NCBI RefSeq assembly: GCF_030499535.1
Contig: NZ_JASTLB010000001.1
Coordinates: 1,488,001-1,552,000, forward strand
Direction: 5' to 3'
Origin: Streptomyces sp. TG1A-8
GTDB lineage: Bacteria; Actinomycetota; Actinomycetes; Streptomycetales; Streptomycetaceae
Length of the DNA: 64,000 bases
Shown here: positions 51,334 to 60,577 of the stretch, in pieces
Numbering within the stretch: position 1 is the first letter of the stretch
How the letters are laid out: every line of letters starts with the position of its first letter
The notes under the pieces: model-generated
Told to the model about the DNA's origin: nothing
Seen by the model: only the letters and a program-made list of their open reading frames with translations
The model's database searches: none
Program-made: the position numbers and the translations under genes

Positions 51334-52946
51334 AGATCACGTTCCTGGGGCACGCCGGTGCGCTGGTGGAGGCCGACGGCGTGAAACTGGTCTGCGATCC
51401 GTGGTTCTCCACCGGCGGAGCCTTCCTGTCGGGCTGGCACCAGCTCCCCGACAACAGTCCGTACGCGCCGCTCACGCGCGGCGCGACCCACGTGTACGTC
51501 TCGCACGACCACCAGGACCACTTCGACGCCGAGGTGCTGAACGCGCTCGACCCGTCCGTCACCCTCTTGATGCCCGCCTACCCGCTGCCGAGCTGGAAGC
51601 GGCTCATCGGCGCGTTGCGCGGTCCGGCCCCGGTCCTGCTGGGAGACCGGGAGGTCTTCCGGGCCGGCCCCCTGCGATTGCGCCTGCTCCACTCCCCCAC
51701 CCCCCGGCACCAGGACTCGGCCCTGGTCATCGAGGACACCTCGACCGGCGAGGTCGTGGTCAACCTCAACGACTGCCAGGTCGACCGCGACCAGCTGCTC
51801 GCCATCCGCCGGCTCCACCCGCGCATCGACGTCGTCATGGCCCAGTTCTCGGGCGCGACGTGGTTCCCCTTCGCCTATTCCTTCCCCGAGCGGGACCGGG
51901 TGGAGGCCGCGAAGCGCAAGAAGGTCAATTCCATGCGCCGCTGGACCCGCTACATGCGGGCCCTCGATCCGCGCCGCGCCGTCGCGTTCGCCGGCCCGCC
52001 CGCCCTGCTCGACCCGGAACTCGCCGGGCACTTCTTCGCCGAGTCCTCCGTGTTCACCACCCCGCCGGAACTGCTGGCCTGGCTGCGGCACGAGCACCCG
52101 GACCTCGCCGAGCGCACGGTGGCTCCGCTGCCGGGCGACGAACTCGATGTCTTCACGGGTGTCTCCCGGCCGAATCCGAAGATCCGGGAGGAGTTCGACT
52201 GGGCGGACCTGCCGGCCTACACGGCGGACTACGCCCGCAGGCGGGCTCCCGCCATCGCCGAGGTGCTCGCGGCCCGTCCGGAGCCGCGAAGCAGCCTCTA
52301 CGACGATTTCGCCGCCCACTTCGCCGCGCTGTTCGCGGCGGGCGGGAGCCTGTGCCGCGCCGTCGACGCCGTCGTCGCCTTCGACGTGCGCGGCCGCGGC
52401 GGAGGGTTCTGGCTCGTCGACTTTCGTTCCCTGCGGGTCCGGGAGGGGAGCGGGCCGGAGACGGACCCGCACGACTACCGGTTCACCCTGTCGTCCCGGT
52501 TCCTGCCGGACATCCTCAACGGTGACACGAGCTGGGAGGAGTTCTTCTTCTCCTTCCGCTTCCAGGCCTGGCGGCCCGGCATCGCGGCCTACAACGAGGA
52601 ACTCATGTCGGTGCTGCGCTGCAGTTCGCCCGGGGACCTGGCCGCGTACCTCGACCAGTCGGCACCCGACCGCGCCCGCGAACCCGGCACCTTCCGGCTG
52701 GGGACCGCCACGGGGACCTACCTGGTCCCCGATGCCTGCCCCCACCTGGGCGCGCGGCTCGGACCACAGGACTACGACCCGGAACTGCAATCGATCGTCT
52801 GCCCGCAGCACGGCTGGCGCTTCGCCCTCCCCGGCGGCGCCTGTTCCAACGGCCGGGCGCGGCTCGACGTCACGCCGGTGGACACGGCCCCGGACACCGT
52901 GCAAGGGGCTCCCCGGCACCCCTCAGAGAGGCAGGAACAGAAGTGA
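51330..52946 (+). CDS. Metallo-beta-lactamase-fold / Rieske fusion oxygenase-like protein
   Basis: 538 residues, ATG at 51330 with GGAG. Residues ~1-250 are an MBL-fold domain with the metal motif SHDHQDHFD and a VVVNLNDCQVD strand. A middle region (~260-440) is unassigned. The C-terminal ~90 residues are a Rieske domain with both ligand pairs intact, DACPHLGARL and VCPQHGWRF. CMP-Neu5Ac hydroxylase also combines Rieske and MBL-like domains, but in the opposite order. The protein could hydroxylate a sugar or nucleotide-sugar group, with electrons entering through the Rieske cluster. It overlaps the 2OG enzyme gene (GTGA). Confidence 0.82.
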   Translation: MKITFLGHAGALVEADGVKLVCDPWFSTGGAFLSGWHQLPDNSPYAPLTRGATHVYVSHDHQDHFDAEVLNALDPSVTLLMPAYPLPSWKRLIGALRGPAPVLLGDREVFRAGPLRLRLLHSPTPRHQDSALVIEDTSTGEVVVNLNDCQVDRDQLLAIRRLHPRIDVVMAQFSGATWFPFAYSFPERDRVEAAKRKKVNSMRRWTRYMRALDPRRAVAFAGPPALLDPELAGHFFAESSVFTTPPELLAWLRHEHPDLAERTVAPLPGDELDVFTGVSRPNPKIREEFDWADLPAYTADYARRRAPAIAEVLAARPEPRSSLYDDFAAHFAALFAAGGSLCRAVDAVVAFDVRGRGGGFWLVDFRSLRVREGSGPETDPHDYRFTLSSRFLPDILNGDTSWEEFFFSFRFQAWRPGIAAYNEELMSVLRCSSPGDLAAYLDQSAPDRAREPGTFRLGTATGTYLVPDACPHLGARLGPQDYDPELQSIVCPQHGWRFALPGGACSNGRARLDVTPVDTAPDTVQGAPRHPSERQEQK

Positions 52947-53590
52947 TCGACTTCGCGGCCATGGAACGGCAGCTGCACGCGGCGCACGAGCCCTGTTTGC
53001 GCGCCGACCCGTTCCCGCACTACGTCTGGGACGGGCTCCTCCCGCCGGCGGCGCTGCGCGCCGCCGCGGACGCCTTCCCGGACACCTCCGCGATGACGGC
53101 CAAGCCGGGCATTGCCCGGTGGCACTCCCAGGACCGCACCCTGGCGGGTCCCGCCCTGCGGGACCTGTGCGCGGCACTGCTCGGTGACGACCTCGCGGCG
53201 TTCCTGGCCAGGGTGACGGGAGTCGCCGGCCTGCGCACGGAGCCGGACGGGGACTGGGGCAGCTACCGGCTCGCGGGCCACGGCGCCGTCCACCATGCCC
53301 ACGTCGGCTCCAACCGCCATCCGGACACCGGCCGCCTGCGCCGGTACTCGCTGTTCACCTACCTCACCGAAGGCTGGGGCCCCGGGGACGGCGGGTGGCT
53401 GGAACTGGGCGAGCCGGTGGCCAGACGGCCGGCGACGAGGATCCTGCCCGCGTTCAACCGCAGTGTCCTCATCGAAACGACGGCCCGTTCCCTGCACGGT
53501 GTCTCCGCCGTGCTGGCGCCGGCTCCCGTCACCCGCAAGACCGTCACCGTGCACTTCTGGACCGATCCCGCTCAGGACGCGGCCGCGTGA
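52943..53590 (+). CDS. 2OG/Fe(II) enzyme with HxG facial triad, candidate halogenase
   Basis: 215 residues, GTG at 52943 overlapping the previous stop. It follows the 2OG-Fe(II) oxygenase pattern HxDxNrHP...RR...YLxxxW...DGGxLEL...NR...HGV...R: here HVGSNRHPDTGRLRRYSLF, YLTEGWGPGDGGWLEL, AFNRSVLIET, SLHGV and TRKTV. The first metal His is His120, the second His185, and the 2OG Arg probably Arg198. The carboxylate ligand is replaced by Gly122 (HVG). In non-heme iron halogenases such as SyrB2, WelO5 and BesD, the same position is Ala or Gly, leaving room for chloride. A halogenase, or a non-functional oxygenase, are the two readings. Confidence 0.78.
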   Translation: MIDFAAMERQLHAAHEPCLRADPFPHYVWDGLLPPAALRAAADAFPDTSAMTAKPGIARWHSQDRTLAGPALRDLCAALLGDDLAAFLARVTGVAGLRTEPDGDWGSYRLAGHGAVHHAHVGSNRHPDTGRLRRYSLFTYLTEGWGPGDGGWLELGEPVARRPATRILPAFNRSVLIETTARSLHGVSAVLAPAPVTRKTVTVHFWTDPAQDAAA

Positions 53591-53603
53591 GGGGAGGCGC
53601 ACG

Positions 53604-54601
53604 GTGAAGCACCGCCGCCTGGGCCGCAGCGGTCTGCACGTCAGCGAGCTGGCCTACGGGAACTGGATCACCCACGGCGGGCAGATCGATGCCGACGAGG
53701 CCGTCGCCTGCATCCGCACCGCGCTGGAATGCGGCATCACCAGTTTCGACACGGCGGACGGTTACGCGTTCGGCGCGGGTGAGGAGATCCTCGGCCGTGC
53801 TCTCGCGGGCGAGCGCCGTTCCAGCGTCGAGATCTTCACCAAGGTGTACTGGCCGGTCGGTCCCGGACCGAACGACCGGGGGCTGTCGCGCAAGCACATC
53901 CTGGAGACGATCGAGGTTTCGCTGCGCCGGCTGGGCACGGACTACGTCGACCTGTACCAAGCCCACCGTTTCGACCACGGCACCCCGTTGGAAGAGACGA
54001 TGACCGCCTTCGCCGACGTCGTCCGCTCGGGCAAGGCCCTCTACATCGGCGTCTCGGAGTGGCGGGCGGAGGAGATCCGCGCCGCGCAGGCCCTCGCCCG
54101 TGAGCTGCGGGTGCCGCTGGTGTCCAACCAGTGCCGCTACTCGGCCCTGCACCGCGTGGTGGAGGCCGAGGTGATTCCGGCCTGCCGCGACCTGGGACTG
54201 AGCCAGCTCGCGTTCTCCCCCTGGCCCAGGGGGTCCTCACGGGCAAGTACGTGCCGGGCCGGCCACCGCCGCCCGGGTCGCGCGCCACGGACACCAAGGG
54301 GTTCGGGGGGCACTTCATGGAGAAGGTGCTGCGCCAGGACGTCCTCGGCCGGGTACGGGACCTGCTGCCCCTGGCCGACCAGGCCGGTGTCCCCCTGCCC
54401 GTCCTGGCCCTGTCCTGGGTCCTGCGCGAACCGAACGTGGCGAGCGCGGTGATCGGGGCCAGCAGACCCGAACAGATCACCGCCAACGCCGTCGCCTGCG
54501 ACGTCACCCTGGACGACGATCTGAAGTCTGCCATCGACGCCGTCCTCGCCCCCGTGGTGCTCAAGGACCCGGCCCTCACCAGCAGCCCGAAGGAGCGCTG
54601 A
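53604..54601 (+). pseudogene. Aldo/keto reductase, frameshifted
   Basis: GTG at 53604 with GGGGAGG upstream. The catalytic tetrad of the family is present: Asp and Tyr in FDTADGYAFGAGEE, Lys in EIFTKVYW, His in LYQAHRFDH. At a run of five C (54217-54221) the frame shifts; one more C would restore SPLAQGVLTGKY and the reading to 54601, including ALSWVLREPNVASAVIGAS. Everything else is conserved on both sides, so it is either a very recent mutation or a base-call error in a homopolymer. It would reduce a carbonyl, perhaps on the sugar. Confidence 0.78.
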
Positions 54602-55778
54602 GCCGAGCGCCCGTCCTTTCCGTCCCACGGCCGGGGGCCCTCCGCAGCAGGAGCGGCCCCCTCGGCCGTGGGACGGACGCGTCGTCGGCCGCCGCCCCGC
54701 CCCGCGGGCGCCGGGGGGGGCGAGGGAGGGATCCGATCCCGCCTCGCCGCACCAGTGCGGCGGCAAGCCGAGCGGAACGCCCTGCTCCGGCAGGAACCCC
54801 AGCAACTGCCGCGCGCCCTCCCACGGCCGCCGCGAGAGGGCAACGGGCCCGCACCGTCTGGGTGTCCCCCTATCCCGCCATGCGGGATAGGGGGTCCCGT
54901 TCCTCGGTCAGGTGCGCCCGGGACCGTGCTGGGGAGGGGGAAGCCGAAGGGACCGGGCGGACGGGTCCGGCGGTGGCGACGACCGAGGTCATCAGCGCCG
55001 GCGGGAGACCGTGCGCGGCCGCCCCCGCCGACTGTCCGGGCCGGGCCGGGCAGTCGGCGGGTACGGACGCGGTACGGGTGCCCGGCTTGCCCGCGCCCGT
55101 TCCCGGGACGCAGACCCCCGCACCCTTCATCCCCACTGCAACCCAACACCTTGTTGTATTCCCTAGTCATGAAACGGTTTCAGCCGTCCTCAACACATCT
55201 CTCGATGGTTGATTTTGTACCTTTACTTGCCCACCTGCCCCTTTTGGGGAAAGTTCGTTATCAAGGCATAGCACCCCATGGATGCTATTTCATCCCCCGG
55301 CATGCTGACGTTGACCAGCTCAGTCAAGTCATGTCAGCATCTTGTTGAAACGCTGTTGAGTCATAAATTGAATTTCATTCGAAAGCTGTACCCGTCGACC
55401 TCAGATGGGGGACACTCTCGAAGAGGGAAGCAAAACGATGTACCCCATCAGCCTTTCGGTCGCAGACGCAGGATCCGCACGTCAGCTCCACGTAATATTT
55501 TTACACCCATCCCCCAAGCCGAACATGACGAAAATCAAAGTTGGTCAAGTTCGAACCAAAAATCCACACGAAGGGATGTGGCACACCCCTTCGTTGGCGA
55601 GCAGACCCGCCACCCGCACCGCGACTGGTTGTCCGGTTGTGATTTCGGCCGTTCTGACGGTGTACGACCGGGCTTTTGACCGAAGTCGCCCTTCACGGTC
55701 AAGGACCGCGGGCGCTTCCCGGGGCGTCGACGCCGCCCGTCGCGCAACATGGCCGATCACACCAAATAGGGGAATTTC
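54602..55778. other. Long region without a recognised gene; AT-richer leader
   Basis: 54602-55130 is GC-rich spacer with open frames that lack domains. 55141-55560 is clearly AT-richer than the genome and holds several TTGAC-type boxes (near 55310-55330) and an AGTCAA at 55322-55327. It may be a long promoter/5' leader for the LuxR-type gene at 55779. A 390-base frame at 55405 was considered and rejected. Confidence 0.5.
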
Positions 55779-56153
55779 ATGCACACTCCAATGAATCCCG
55801 CATCCCTGGGCCGTGAGGGCGTTCGGACGGCTGGGAGTGAGCAGGGCCGCGTACCACGCAGGACGAGCCTCGAGGACCGGCTCGCCGCCGCGATGCCGCT
55901 GGACGAACGCCAGCGGAGGCTCGTCGCGCTGCTTCTGGCCGGACACACGGACGCCAGTGCTGCCGGCCGGCTCGGCGTCAGCCCCCGTACGGTGACGAAC
56001 ATCCTGCGCTCGCTCATGGACCGGCTCGGCGTGGACAACCGCTTCCAGTTAGGGGTGGCCCTCGGCAGCCGCATGCGCATCCCCGACCGGGCGGACCGGC
56101 GGGGTGCGGGGGGCAGGCGTCCCGGCCACGGGCTGGTGCGTGACAGCGGATAG
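55779..56153 (+). CDS. Small LuxR-type HTH regulator
   Basis: 124 residues, ATG at 55779 with AGGGGAA upstream. Only the C-terminal LuxR HTH is present: MPLDERQRRLVALLLAGHTD, ASAAGRLGVSPRTVTNILRS, LMDRLGVDNRFQLGVALG. There is no receiver or ligand-binding domain. The N-terminal ~35 residues are disordered-looking, as is the tail. It is just downstream of region C and is the only regulator near it, so it may control that cluster. Confidence 0.78.
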   Translation: MHTPMNPASLGREGVRTAGSEQGRVPRRTSLEDRLAAAMPLDERQRRLVALLLAGHTDASAAGRLGVSPRTVTNILRSLMDRLGVDNRFQLGVALGSRMRIPDRADRRGAGGRRPGHGLVRDSG

Positions 56154-57125
56154 GGCTGCGCTTCCCGGTACGGGCAGCCGGCCGTCCCCGACCCTGATCC
56201 CGGGCACGGGCCGTGCACCTTGGGCCAGGCGTAGTCGATGGCCTCGGGCGTGCTCGCCCGCGGGCGACCGGGCTGCGCCGCCCGAGGAGGGAGTGGCGCC
56301 GGACGGTGTGGGGGCGGTGCAACCGGCGGAAGGGGTCCGTGCGGACCCGCGCTCGGTGCCCCAGGGCCCCAGGGCCCGTCGGGCCCTGGGGCCCTTCGTC
56401 TGCAGGTCGCGTCGAACGGCCCGGCGGGCACTGTCGCGTGGCTGACCGGTGGGCTGGTTTTCCGGTGGATCAGGCTGGGAGGGGTCGTTCGCGAGGGGGC
56501 GCCGCCGCCGTACAGCGGGTGCGGGGGCACTGCCGGTGCCGCCGAGGCACCCGTGGCCAAGGCCCGGCGGTCGTCCAGCCGGTACAGCGAATTCCGGCGT
56601 GGAACGCTGTGGTACGTCATGTGGCGCGGTCCGGGACAGCGGCGCGCGTGCGGTGCATCAGGGCGCGAACACCGCCGACCGCGCGTTCGGCACGACTTCG
56701 CTCCTTGCGGACAGTCAGCCCGGAAGTGAACGCGGCGCAGCACCGGGTGCGGAACCCGGGAGGAGCGCCGCGCCGCTGGCCGGAGCGGCTTCGCGCGCCG
56801 ACGTCGTCCTCCGGCCCGGTGGAAAGGGCTGCGGGCGGAAGGGGACCGGGCGTGACTCGGCAGGGGCGCTCTGGCGTCCGTTCAACGGGTGCGCGGACCT
56901 CACTGCGGGTCCGGCCGGCCCGGCCTAGGTCCACGCTGGCCCCGCCGTTCCCTGCGGGACGGGGCCTCGGATTCCTGTTGGTCCTGCGCCGGCCGCCGTC
57001 CTGCGGCGAGGACGTCCGGCTCCCGGACCCGTGCCGGGCCGACGCGGTGGGCGGGGCCCATCGAGAACGTGTCCGTTCGTTCCGCGGGCGCGACGCCGGG
57101 TCCGCGGTCAGCGCTCGGTGCCCTT
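56154..57125. other. Gene-poor stretch
   Basis: About 970 bases, very GC-rich, with long open frames in several phases but no motif that I can support. It contains the perfect hairpin at 56364-56394. Confidence 0.45.
56364..56394. terminator. Strong GC hairpin
   Basis: Perfect 14-bp stem GGGCCCCAGGGCCC-GTC-GGGCCCTGGGGCCC followed by TTCGTC, 211 bases after the LuxR-type gene. A rho-independent-like terminator without U-tract is likely. It may also face leftward transcription. Confidence 0.6.
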
Positions 57126-57662
57126 TCACACGACCTGAACGAGTCGCTCGACACTCGCCCGGACCCAGGCTCGCCGGTCCTCGCGGTTTGAGGGACGTGC
57201 GCCCAGCATGGCCAGCGCCACCACCATGTCCAGCAGGTCGGCGGCGGGGACGAGCGGGTTCACGCGGCGCCGGGCCTGCTCCGCCACCACCGCGTCGCAC
57301 TTGCGCCGTTGGGAGTCCACGACCGCGGCGGGTGGTGCCGCGTCCCCCCGCTCCAGTTCGAACCACGAGGTCAGGCGCACAACCGCCGGGTTCCGGCTGA
57401 CATAGTCGTACAGAGCCTCCGCGTACCCCGGAAGGTCGTCCGCGGAGAAGGGCACCGCGTCCACGGCCCGGGTCACCAGCTCATCGTGCACGGTGTCGAA
57501 AAGCTGCTCCTTACTGCCGAAATAGGTGTACAAAAGGCCTTTGCCGCATCCAGCCCGCGCCACGATCCGGTCGACCCGGGCACCGGAGATACCGTGTTCG
57601 GAAAACTCCGCCGCAGCAGCTGCGATGATGCATCTCTTGGTTTCTTCGACGCTACGGGCCAC
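57126..57662 (-). CDS. TetR-family regulator
   Basis: 178 residues, GTG at 57662. The N-terminal TetR HTH is clear: ETKRCIIAAAAAEFSEHGI, RVDRIVARAGCGKGLLYTYF, GSKEQLFDTVHDEL. The C-terminal helical ligand domain is short. It lies 34 bases downstream of an SDR gene on the same strand. The palindrome at 58575-58592, before the SDR, is its probable operator, giving autoregulation and control of the SDR and perhaps the divergent SARP gene. Confidence 0.88.
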   Translation of the reverse strand: MARSVEETKRCIIAAAAAEFSEHGISGARVDRIVARAGCGKGLLYTYFGSKEQLFDTVHDELVTRAVDAVPFSADDLPGYAEALYDYVSRNPAVVRLTSWFELERGDAAPPAAVVDSQRRKCDAVVAEQARRRVNPLVPAADLLDMVVALAMLGARPSNREDRRAWVRASVERLVQVV

Positions 57663-57696
57663 GAGGCCAGATTAGCGAACGACGGCGCGATCCCCT

Positions 57697-58563
57697 CTAC
57701 CAGGACAGGTCGGCCCCCGCCACACCGTCCTCGGCGTCGGTGGACAGGCTCAACGAGCGCCAGCGCGCGTCGTTCTCGTCACGGGCCCTGGCCGCGGCAC
57801 TCGCATAGGCGACCGCGTCGCTTCCCAGGAGGAGCCGCAGAGGCGGCTCCTCCAGTCCCGCGACGCTGACGATGGCCCGCGCGGCCTTGGCCGGGTCACC
57901 GGGTTCCCGTCCGCTGTTGGCGCCCAGCGCATCGGCGACGGCGCCCACGGTCGCCTGGTACTCGGGCCGAATCCGGCCGACCACGCGCGAGGAACCGTTG
58001 TAGTCGGTGCGGAGTCCGCCGGGTTCCACGATGGTGACCCTGATCCCGAATGGCGCCACTTCATTGGCCAGGGCTTCGGACATCCCCTCCACGGCCCATT
58101 TCATCGCCTGGTGGACGCCGAATCCCGGCGCGCCGACCCGCCCCCCGACGGAACCGATCTGGATGATGTGCCCGGAGCCCTGCCCGCGCAGCAGCGGGAC
58201 CGCCGCGCGGGACACGCTGAGCGTGCCGTACAGGATGGTGTCGACCTGGCTGCGGAAGTCCTCGTCGGTCACGTCCTCGATGGGCGCGATGCTCCCGTAC
58301 CCGGCGTTGTTCACGACCACATCGACCCGGCCGAAGTGCTCGACCGCAGTGCGCAGGGCACTCGCGGCAGCACCCGGCTCCGTGACGTCGAGCCGGACGG
58401 GGAGCACACGGTCGCCGCCGACGGCGACCAGGTCCTCGACCTGCTCGGGTCGCCGGGCGGTGGCGACCACGGAGTCACCGACGGCGAGGGCGGCCTCGAC
58501 GAGACGGCGCCCGAGCCCCCGGGAGGTGCCGGTGATGAACCAAGTACGTGCCAACGTGACCAC
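57697..58563 (-). CDS. Short-chain dehydrogenase/reductase with altered Tyr
   Basis: 288 residues, GTG at 58563 with AGAGGGA upstream. NAD(P) site FITGTSRGLGRRLVEAAL, VVNNAGYGSI, catalytic Ser in IIQIGSVGG. The YxxxK motif reads HQAMK (GFGVHQAMKWAVEG), so the catalytic Tyr is His (CAC), while Lys remains. It may have low activity or a different role. It is probably co-transcribed with the TetR gene. Confidence 0.85.
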   Translation of the reverse strand: MVTLARTWFITGTSRGLGRRLVEAALAVGDSVVATARRPEQVEDLVAVGGDRVLPVRLDVTEPGAAASALRTAVEHFGRVDVVVNNAGYGSIAPIEDVTDEDFRSQVDTILYGTLSVSRAAVPLLRGQGSGHIIQIGSVGGRVGAPGFGVHQAMKWAVEGMSEALANEVAPFGIRVTIVEPGGLRTDYNGSSRVVGRIRPEYQATVGAVADALGANSGREPGDPAKAARAIVSVAGLEEPPLRLLLGSDAVAYASAAARARDENDARWRSLSLSTDAEDGVAGADLSW

Positions 58564-58574
58564 TCTTCCCTCTA

Positions 58575-58592
58575 TGACTGACTGGTCAGTCA
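58575..58592. promoter_or_regulatory. TetR-type operator palindrome
   Basis: Perfect palindrome TGACTGAC-TG-GTCAGTCA in the 43-base gap between the divergent SDR and SARP-type genes. Its size and symmetry fit a TetR dimer. It sits close to both starts, so binding should block both promoters. Confidence 0.7.
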
Positions 58593-58606
58593 GCGTACCA
58601 GGCGAT

Positions 58607-60526
58607 ATGATGATTAAGTTTGTGACCTTTTTTGCACTCCTCGGACCTGTCCGCGCCTGGAGAGAAGGACGTGAACTCGACCTGGGCTCGCCGCAGCAGC
58701 GAGCGCTGCTGGCACTGCTCCTCCTGAGGGAAGGGAGGCCGGCGGGGACCGACGCGATACTTCACGCCCTGTGGGGTGAAGAGGCGCCACGAGGCGCTCG
58801 CGGAACCGTCCGCACCTACGTCTACCGGCTGCGCGCGGTTCTCGGAGACACGGCCTCCATCGAGTCGGCCGGCGGCGGCTACCGGCTGGACGTGCACGGA
58901 GGAGCCGTCGATCTCGGCGAGTTCCAACGCCTCCTCCGCCAAGCTCGTCAAGCCCAGCGTGACGGTGACCACCACACTGCGGCAGTCTGTCTGCGCGAGG
59001 CGCTCAACCACTGGCGGGATCAGCCACTGTCGGACGTGCGGGGCTTCTTCGTCGACGACGAACGCCGACGGCTGGAGGAGCTGCGCATGGTCGCGCTGGA
59101 GGAGTTGTTCGCCGCCGAACTAGACCGCGGAGGGCGGGCGGAACTCGCGGTGGAGCTGGCTGCGGCGATTTCCGAGCAGCCGCTGCGCGAAGGCCTGCGA
59201 GAGCAGCTGATGCTGGCGCTGTACCGGGCGGGGCGCCAGGCCGAGGCGCTCGCGGTGTACCAGGAGGCCCGCCTGATCCTGCGTGAACAACTCGGTGTCG
59301 ATCCGGGTCCCGGGCTGCGTCACCTGCACGAACGCATCCTCAGCGCGGATCCGACGCTTACCGCCTCCTACGACTTCCGTCCGGTGGCGGTCCCGGCGCA
59401 GCTTCCGCCGGACCCACCCGTTTTCACCGGTCGGCAGATGGAGATCGCCGAGCTGACAGCCGCGTTGAGCGATCGTTCGCGCTCTTCTGCGGCCGGAATC
59501 ACCGGCCTGGGCGGGACGGGGAAAACAGCGCTCGCCGTCCATGTCGCCCACGTGGTGGGTGGCGGTTTTCCCGACGGCCAGTTCTTCGCGGATCTCGGTG
59601 GCCATGACGATCCCGTCGCGCCGGTGGAGGTGCTCGGCCGGTTCCTGCGCGCGCTCGGCGTGGTCGATCCCCCGCCGTCCCTCGACGAGAGGGCCGCGAT
59701 GTGGCGGACCCTGAGCGCGGGCCGACGCATGCTGGTCGTACTCGATGACGCCGTCGATGCCGCGCAGGTAAGGCCCCTGATGCCGGCCACCACCGGGTGC
59801 GCCGTACTGGTGACCAGCTGGCGCCGCATCGTCGACCTGCCGGTCCACTGGCACCGGCTGGACGTGCTGCGGCCAGAGGACGCCCTGCACCTGCTCGCGG
59901 CCATCGCCGGCCCCGAGCGCGTCCTCAACGAGCGGGAAGCGTCCGTTCAGCTGGTCGCCGCCTGCTCGCACCAGCCGCTGTCGGTGCACGTCGCAGCTGC
60001 CCGGCTCGCAGCCCGTCCCCTGTGGACGATCGGGCAGATCCTCGCGCAACTGGAAGACGACCTGCGCCAGCCGGTGGTGATGCACGAGGACTGCAAGATC
60101 GTCGACAAGCCGTTCCGCGATGCCCAGGCCCGGATGGACGACCTGCACCGGACCGCGTTCCACCTCGCCGCCGTGCCCGATTGCGCCCGTCTCTCACCCG
60201 CTGCGGCAGCCGCACTCCTGGACCTGCCGGTGGAGCGCGCGAAAGCGGTCATGGAAACGCTGGTCGACGCACACGTCGTGGAATCCGGCCCCGACGGTTA
60301 CCACTACCACGGGCTGGTGAAGGCGTTCGCCCGACGGCAGGCACTGCACGCTCCTGGGGCCGAGCGGTGCCAGCAGGCGCTGCACCGGTTGCTGCGCCAC
60401 TACCTCAGCCGCGACCCGGCCGTGTCCGGCCAGGACATCCGCGCAGTCCTGAACCAGATAGCGGAGGCGCCCGTCGTAAGCGCCGGTCTGCCGTCGGCGC
60501 CGTTGCCGCAGAAGCCGGCCCCATGA
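58607..60526 (+). CDS. SARP/AfsR-type transcriptional regulator
   Basis: 639 residues from ATG 58607 (an ATG at 58610 follows directly); the open frame begins far upstream, but that part is antisense to the SDR. Domains: an OmpR-like winged helix (~1-95; LDLGSPQQRALLALLLLREG), the bacterial transcriptional activation domain (~100-245; VYQEARLILREQLGVDPGPG), and an NB-ARC-type P-loop ATPase (GITGLGGTGKTALAVHVAHV, VVLDDAVDAAQVRPL). The C-terminal tetratricopeptide region of full AfsR is short or missing. SARPs activate antibiotic genes. The target may be the FAD oxidase gene just downstream. Confidence 0.9.
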   Translation: MMIKFVTFFALLGPVRAWREGRELDLGSPQQRALLALLLLREGRPAGTDAILHALWGEEAPRGARGTVRTYVYRLRAVLGDTASIESAGGGYRLDVHGGAVDLGEFQRLLRQARQAQRDGDHHTAAVCLREALNHWRDQPLSDVRGFFVDDERRRLEELRMVALEELFAAELDRGGRAELAVELAAAISEQPLREGLREQLMLALYRAGRQAEALAVYQEARLILREQLGVDPGPGLRHLHERILSADPTLTASYDFRPVAVPAQLPPDPPVFTGRQMEIAELTAALSDRSRSSAAGITGLGGTGKTALAVHVAHVVGGGFPDGQFFADLGGHDDPVAPVEVLGRFLRALGVVDPPPSLDERAAMWRTLSAGRRMLVVLDDAVDAAQVRPLMPATTGCAVLVTSWRRIVDLPVHWHRLDVLRPEDALHLLAAIAGPERVLNEREASVQLVAACSHQPLSVHVAAARLAARPLWTIGQILAQLEDDLRQPVVMHEDCKIVDKPFRDAQARMDDLHRTAFHLAAVPDCARLSPAAAAALLDLPVERAKAVMETLVDAHVVESGPDGYHYHGLVKAFARRQALHAPGAERCQQALHRLLRHYLSRDPAVSGQDIRAVLNQIAEAPVVSAGLPSAPLPQKPAP

Positions 60527-60577
60527 CGTCGACATGACGTCGACACGGCGTCGACCTCGGTTCGATGCACTGGGTGC

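Noticed and set aside
50859..52919. A 686-codon reverse frame across the methyltransferase and MBL-Rieske genes
   Set aside because: It is low-complexity and without motifs, while both forward genes have complete catalytic motifs.
55405..55794. A 129-residue forward frame before the LuxR-type gene
   Set aside because: It runs through the AT-rich leader without recognisable motifs and overlaps the LuxR-type start.
56213..57400. A 395-codon forward frame in the gene-poor stretch
   Set aside because: Arg/Pro-rich composition typical of a non-coding GC frame, and it runs antisense into the TetR gene.
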